Source: a bacterium
GTDB taxonomy: Bacteria > Bacillota_I > Bacilli_A > RFN20 > CAG-826
NCBI GenBank assembly: GCA_019421105.1
Contig: JAHZFY010000045.1
Location: 1-9,071, forward strand
Length of the DNA: 9,071 nucleotides
Direction of reading: 5' to 3'
This document shows positions 7,419-9,071 of the stretch, piece by piece (the first letter of the stretch is position 1; every line of letters starts with the position of its first letter). The position numbers were made by a program, and so were the translations under genes. The notes under the pieces are model-generated. The model was not told where the DNA came from. It saw only the letters and a program-made list of their open reading frames with translations, and ran no database searches.

Positions 7419-7781
7419 ATGGCTGATTATGTCTTTATTGATAATTTAACTAACACAGGCAAAATTGGTATTTCTTATATGGCTTTAGAAAGTTTAGTTT
7501 CTGATGTTATATCTGAAATGCCAGGTATTTCTAAAAGTTCAAAATATTCTGAGACTAAATTTTTCAGATTATTTAGACCTGTTCAAGTTGATATTAAAAA
7601 TGGTGTAGTCCACGTATGGGTTGCTATTGAAATCGATGAAAAAGTTGACGAACCTAAAATCGTGAAATTACTTGAAGAAGAAATTCATAACGCCTTATAT
7701 ACTGCAACTGAACAAGTTCCTCACGAAATTGAAATAAAAGTCGAACGAAAAGTAGCAAAAAATGAAGCAAAGAAAAAATAA
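7419..7781 (+). CDS. Asp23/Gls24 family (DUF322) protein
   Basis: A 120-residue protein of the Asp23/Gls24 envelope-stress family. It shows the pattern of the family: an N-terminal GKIGISYMALESLVSDVISEMPGI segment comparable to the usual G.I.I...V...I....ev.GV, then VQVDIKNGVVHVWVAIEI strands, and a helix ending in the VPHEIEIKVERK strand. In Staphylococcus aureus, Asp23 lies at the membrane through a partner protein; in Bacillus subtilis a family member (YqhY) sits next to nusB, as here. The C-terminus is Lys-rich (VAKNEAKKK). No signal peptide or membrane segment is visible, so it is cytoplasmic. It lies 21 bases after tkt, and its last 20 bases overlap the next gene. The family call is firm; the molecular role is not known. 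Confidence 0.88.
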   Translation: MADYVFIDNLTNTGKIGISYMALESLVSDVISEMPGISKSSKYSETKFFRLFRPVQVDIKNGVVHVWVAIEIDEKVDEPKIVKLLEEEIHNALYTATEQVPHEIEIKVERKVAKNEAKKK

Positions 7782-8406
7782 AAAAGAACTAACTTATGCA
7801 GAAGCTCATAACAAAGCTTTTTGGGCCTATAACAAAGCCTCAAGAGTTTTAATTTGGGCTGGTATATTAAATGTCATCGGTTTGATGATTGGAATTATTC
7901 AACATTCTATGATTCATCCAGATAATTACTATGCTTTTAGTGTAGAGTCTTTATTAGGCACTAGCATTGTTAAAAGTGGGTTCCAATATTCTTTATGTCT
8001 AGCATCTAATTCTTTCATATTTAGACTTATTGAAATCCCGGCATTTAATTTATTTGAAAATCCTAGCCTTTCTTTTGTTGGATTTATCAGCATTTGTGTT
8101 GTTATTGCAATATTATTTGCTGCCGGATGTGTTTATGTATCCATGCAAGCATCATTAGGTAAAAGATGGGCTTTATATACTGCGATTGGATTTTATCTAT
8201 TTGATACGCTGATGATTAGCGGGTGCTATATAATTGGTGAAGCAAGCGAATTGCTTTGGATAATCGCAGGTTTACATGTCATAGTATTAGTGTTTTTATT
8301 TATTGCTTTATATCAATATTATAAATTGCTTGAAATTGAAAAAAGATATAAAGGTAAAATACCAACGATTAAAGGAGATGAAAAAGAAGATGAAATCAAT
8401 ATCTAG
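7762..8406 (+). CDS. Membrane protein of unknown function, four predicted transmembrane helices
   Basis: I do not recognise this 214-residue protein. It has a short basic N-terminus (MKQRKNKK), then four hydrophobic segments at about residues 29-49, 103-127, 136-158 and 164-187. A loop of about 50 residues (50-102) separates the first two. The basic N-terminus and the charged C-terminal tail (188-214, ending EKEDEINI) suggest both ends are inside the cell. Possible notable residues are D148 and H172 in helices 3 and 4, but no catalytic motif is evident. The gene starts 20 bases before the Asp23 stop without a good SD, so translation is probably coupled to that gene; its own end overlaps nusB by 17 bases. 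Its place next to an Asp23 gene raises the possibility of a membrane anchor or partner for that protein, which is only an inference from position. Confidence 0.8.
   Translation: MKQRKNKKELTYAEAHNKAFWAYNKASRVLIWAGILNVIGLMIGIIQHSMIHPDNYYAFSVESLLGTSIVKSGFQYSLCLASNSFIFRLIEIPAFNLFENPSLSFVGFISICVVIAILFAAGCVYVSMQASLGKRWALYTAIGFYLFDTLMISGCYIIGEASELLWIIAGLHVIVLVFLFIALYQYYKLLEIEKRYKGKIPTIKGDEKEDEINI
8374..8377 (+). promoter_or_regulatory. Ribosome binding site that selects the nusB start
   Basis: AAAGGAG at 8371-8377 contains the GGAG core. It directly abuts an in-frame ATG at 8378, too close for initiation, and lies 12 bases before the next in-frame ATG at 8390. The second ATG is therefore preferred, though the spacing is slightly long. 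Confidence 0.6.
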
Positions 8407-8800
8407 AAATAAACAACATAACATTGCAATGAGTTTGATTTATCAAATTCTTTGTTTGCAAGATTTGCACATTGATTATGATATTAAAGATTTAATTGCA
8501 TCTGGTTTAGACCAAGATTTTAATGATGTTGATATTTATATCAAACAAGTCGTTGTCTCCGCGATTTTGCACCAAAAAGAAATCGTTGATGCCTTCATAC
8601 CACATTTAAGAAAATGGAAATTTGATCGTCTAGCAAAAGTAGAACAAGCTATTTTAATGCTTGCATACTCACATTATTATTATGTAAAAGACGTCGATAA
8701 AAAGATTGTCATCAATATTGCTGTGAATCAAGCAAAAGATTATTTGAATAAAGATGATTATAAATTTGTTAATGCAATATTGGAGAATGTGATTCAATAA
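8390..8800 (+). CDS. nusB: Transcription antitermination factor NusB
   Basis: NusB pairs with NusE (ribosomal protein S10) on boxA RNA to support antitermination of rRNA operons. From ATG 8390 the protein is 136 residues, the usual size, and all-helical in character. The N-terminal RNKQHNIAMSLIYQIL corresponds to the R..aR..alq.LY.. helix, and the C-terminal half has KWKFDRLAKVEQAILMLAYSHY and then IVINIAVNQAK..DDYKFVNAILENVI, matching the family pattern W..dRl..vEraiLrlA and INEAVelAK...s.kFVNgvLd. The Glu of INEAV is Ile here, a small departure. An in-frame ATG at 8378 would add four residues (MKKK), and the frame stays open upstream to 8303 inside the membrane protein gene. The gene overlaps the preceding one by 17 bases and xseA by one. 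Confidence 0.9.
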   Translation: MKSISRNKQHNIAMSLIYQILCLQDLHIDYDIKDLIASGLDQDFNDVDIYIKQVVVSAILHQKEIVDAFIPHLRKWKFDRLAKVEQAILMLAYSHYYYVKDVDKKIVINIAVNQAKDYLNKDDYKFVNAILENVIQ

Positions 8801-9071
8801 TGATTAGTAACGTCGTTGATATATCTATAAGCGTTTCAGATGTTAACAATTACATAAAAAATGTTTTAGAAAATAACGAAAACCTAAAATATTTATATGT
8901 GAAAGGAGAAATATCTAATTTTAAGATTGCCTCTAATAATGCAGCTTATTTTACAATCAGCGATGATAAAAGTTCTATTTCATTCGTCATGTTTTCAAAT
9001 TATATAAAAGATTTAACCTTTTCTCCTAAAAATAGCTACCAAGTGTACATAATTGCCTCAATTAGCGTCTC
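8800..9071 (+). CDS. xseA: Exodeoxyribonuclease VII large subunit, N-terminal part (cut by window end)
   Basis: Ninety complete codons are present and the frame is open at the last base. XseA is the catalytic large subunit of exonuclease VII, which degrades single-stranded DNA with XseB. The visible N-terminus is the OB-fold DNA-binding domain: ISVSDVNNYIKNVLE, then YVKGEISNFK (33-42), YFTISDDKSSI and VMFSNYIKDL, closely matching the family's VSdLN.YIk..le and vkGEISN.k...G..YFtLKDe. The usual GH before YF is replaced (ASNNAAYF). Its ATG shares one base with the nusB TAA stop (TAATG), so translation is probably coupled. GGAG at 8782-8785 lies 14 bases upstream, rather far. nusB followed by xseA is a common Firmicutes order, often with folD between them; folD is absent here. 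Confidence 0.93.
   Translation, partial: MISNVVDISISVSDVNNYIKNVLENNENLKYLYVKGEISNFKIASNNAAYFTISDDKSSISFVMFSNYIKDLTFSPKNSYQVYIIASISV

Noticed and set aside
8303..8389. nusB starting at 8303 or 8378
   Set aside because: 8303 lies deep in the membrane protein gene and gives a protein too long for NusB. 8378 touches its SD with no spacer. ATG 8390 gives the usual length.

Overview
This AT-rich window carries one uninterrupted, co-directional run of bacterial housekeeping genes, all on the + strand. No mobile element, CRISPR array, rRNA or tRNA gene was seen. The families and Shine-Dalgarno (SD) sites (AAGGAGG, AAAGGAG) point to a low-GC Gram-positive bacterium: a bifunctional Rel, an Asp23/Gls24 protein beside nusB and xseA, and a Firmicutes-style transketolase. 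The compact AT-rich layout would suit an uncultured gut Bacilli or Erysipelotrichia-like lineage, or a relative of the Mollicutes, but I cannot fix the taxon. The seven stop codons seen are five TAA and two TAG. TGG encodes Trp and genes end at normal lengths with TGA read as stop, so there is no sign of the UGA=Trp code.

Layout: (1) 1-2124, the 3' part of rel (ppGpp synthetase/hydrolase), cut by the window start. (2) 2125-2188, a short intergenic region with a near-consensus promoter running into a terminator-like hairpin whose 3' arm contains the hisS SD. (3) 2189-3649 hisS, with a 62-residue His/Cys-rich C-terminal extension. (4) 3651-5378 aspS, one base after hisS, its SD lying inside the last hisS codons. 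(5) 5415-7397 tkt (transketolase). (6) 7419-7781 an Asp23/Gls24 protein. (7) 7762-8406 an unrecognised four-helix membrane protein overlapping the previous gene. (8) 8390-8800 nusB, overlapping again. (9) 8800-9071 the 5' part of xseA, cut by the window end.

How they fit: rel, hisS and aspS link the stringent response to tRNA charging. tkt serves the pentose phosphate pathway. The asp23-membrane protein-nusB-xseA block looks like a translationally coupled operon of the nusB/xseA type seen in Firmicutes, with no folD between nusB and xseA. There is no gene-free stretch over 300 bases; the longest gap is 64 bases.

The most unusual signal is the HisRS tail: 18 His and 10 Cys in 51 residues, resembling metal-binding tails such as that of SlyD. 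It sits on the enzyme that charges tRNA-His, so the enzyme's own synthesis needs a burst of His-tRNA just upstream of the aspS SD. The second is the rel-hisS junction, where read-through RNA should hide the hisS SD in a hairpin while RNA from the local promoter would lack the hairpin's 5' arm.
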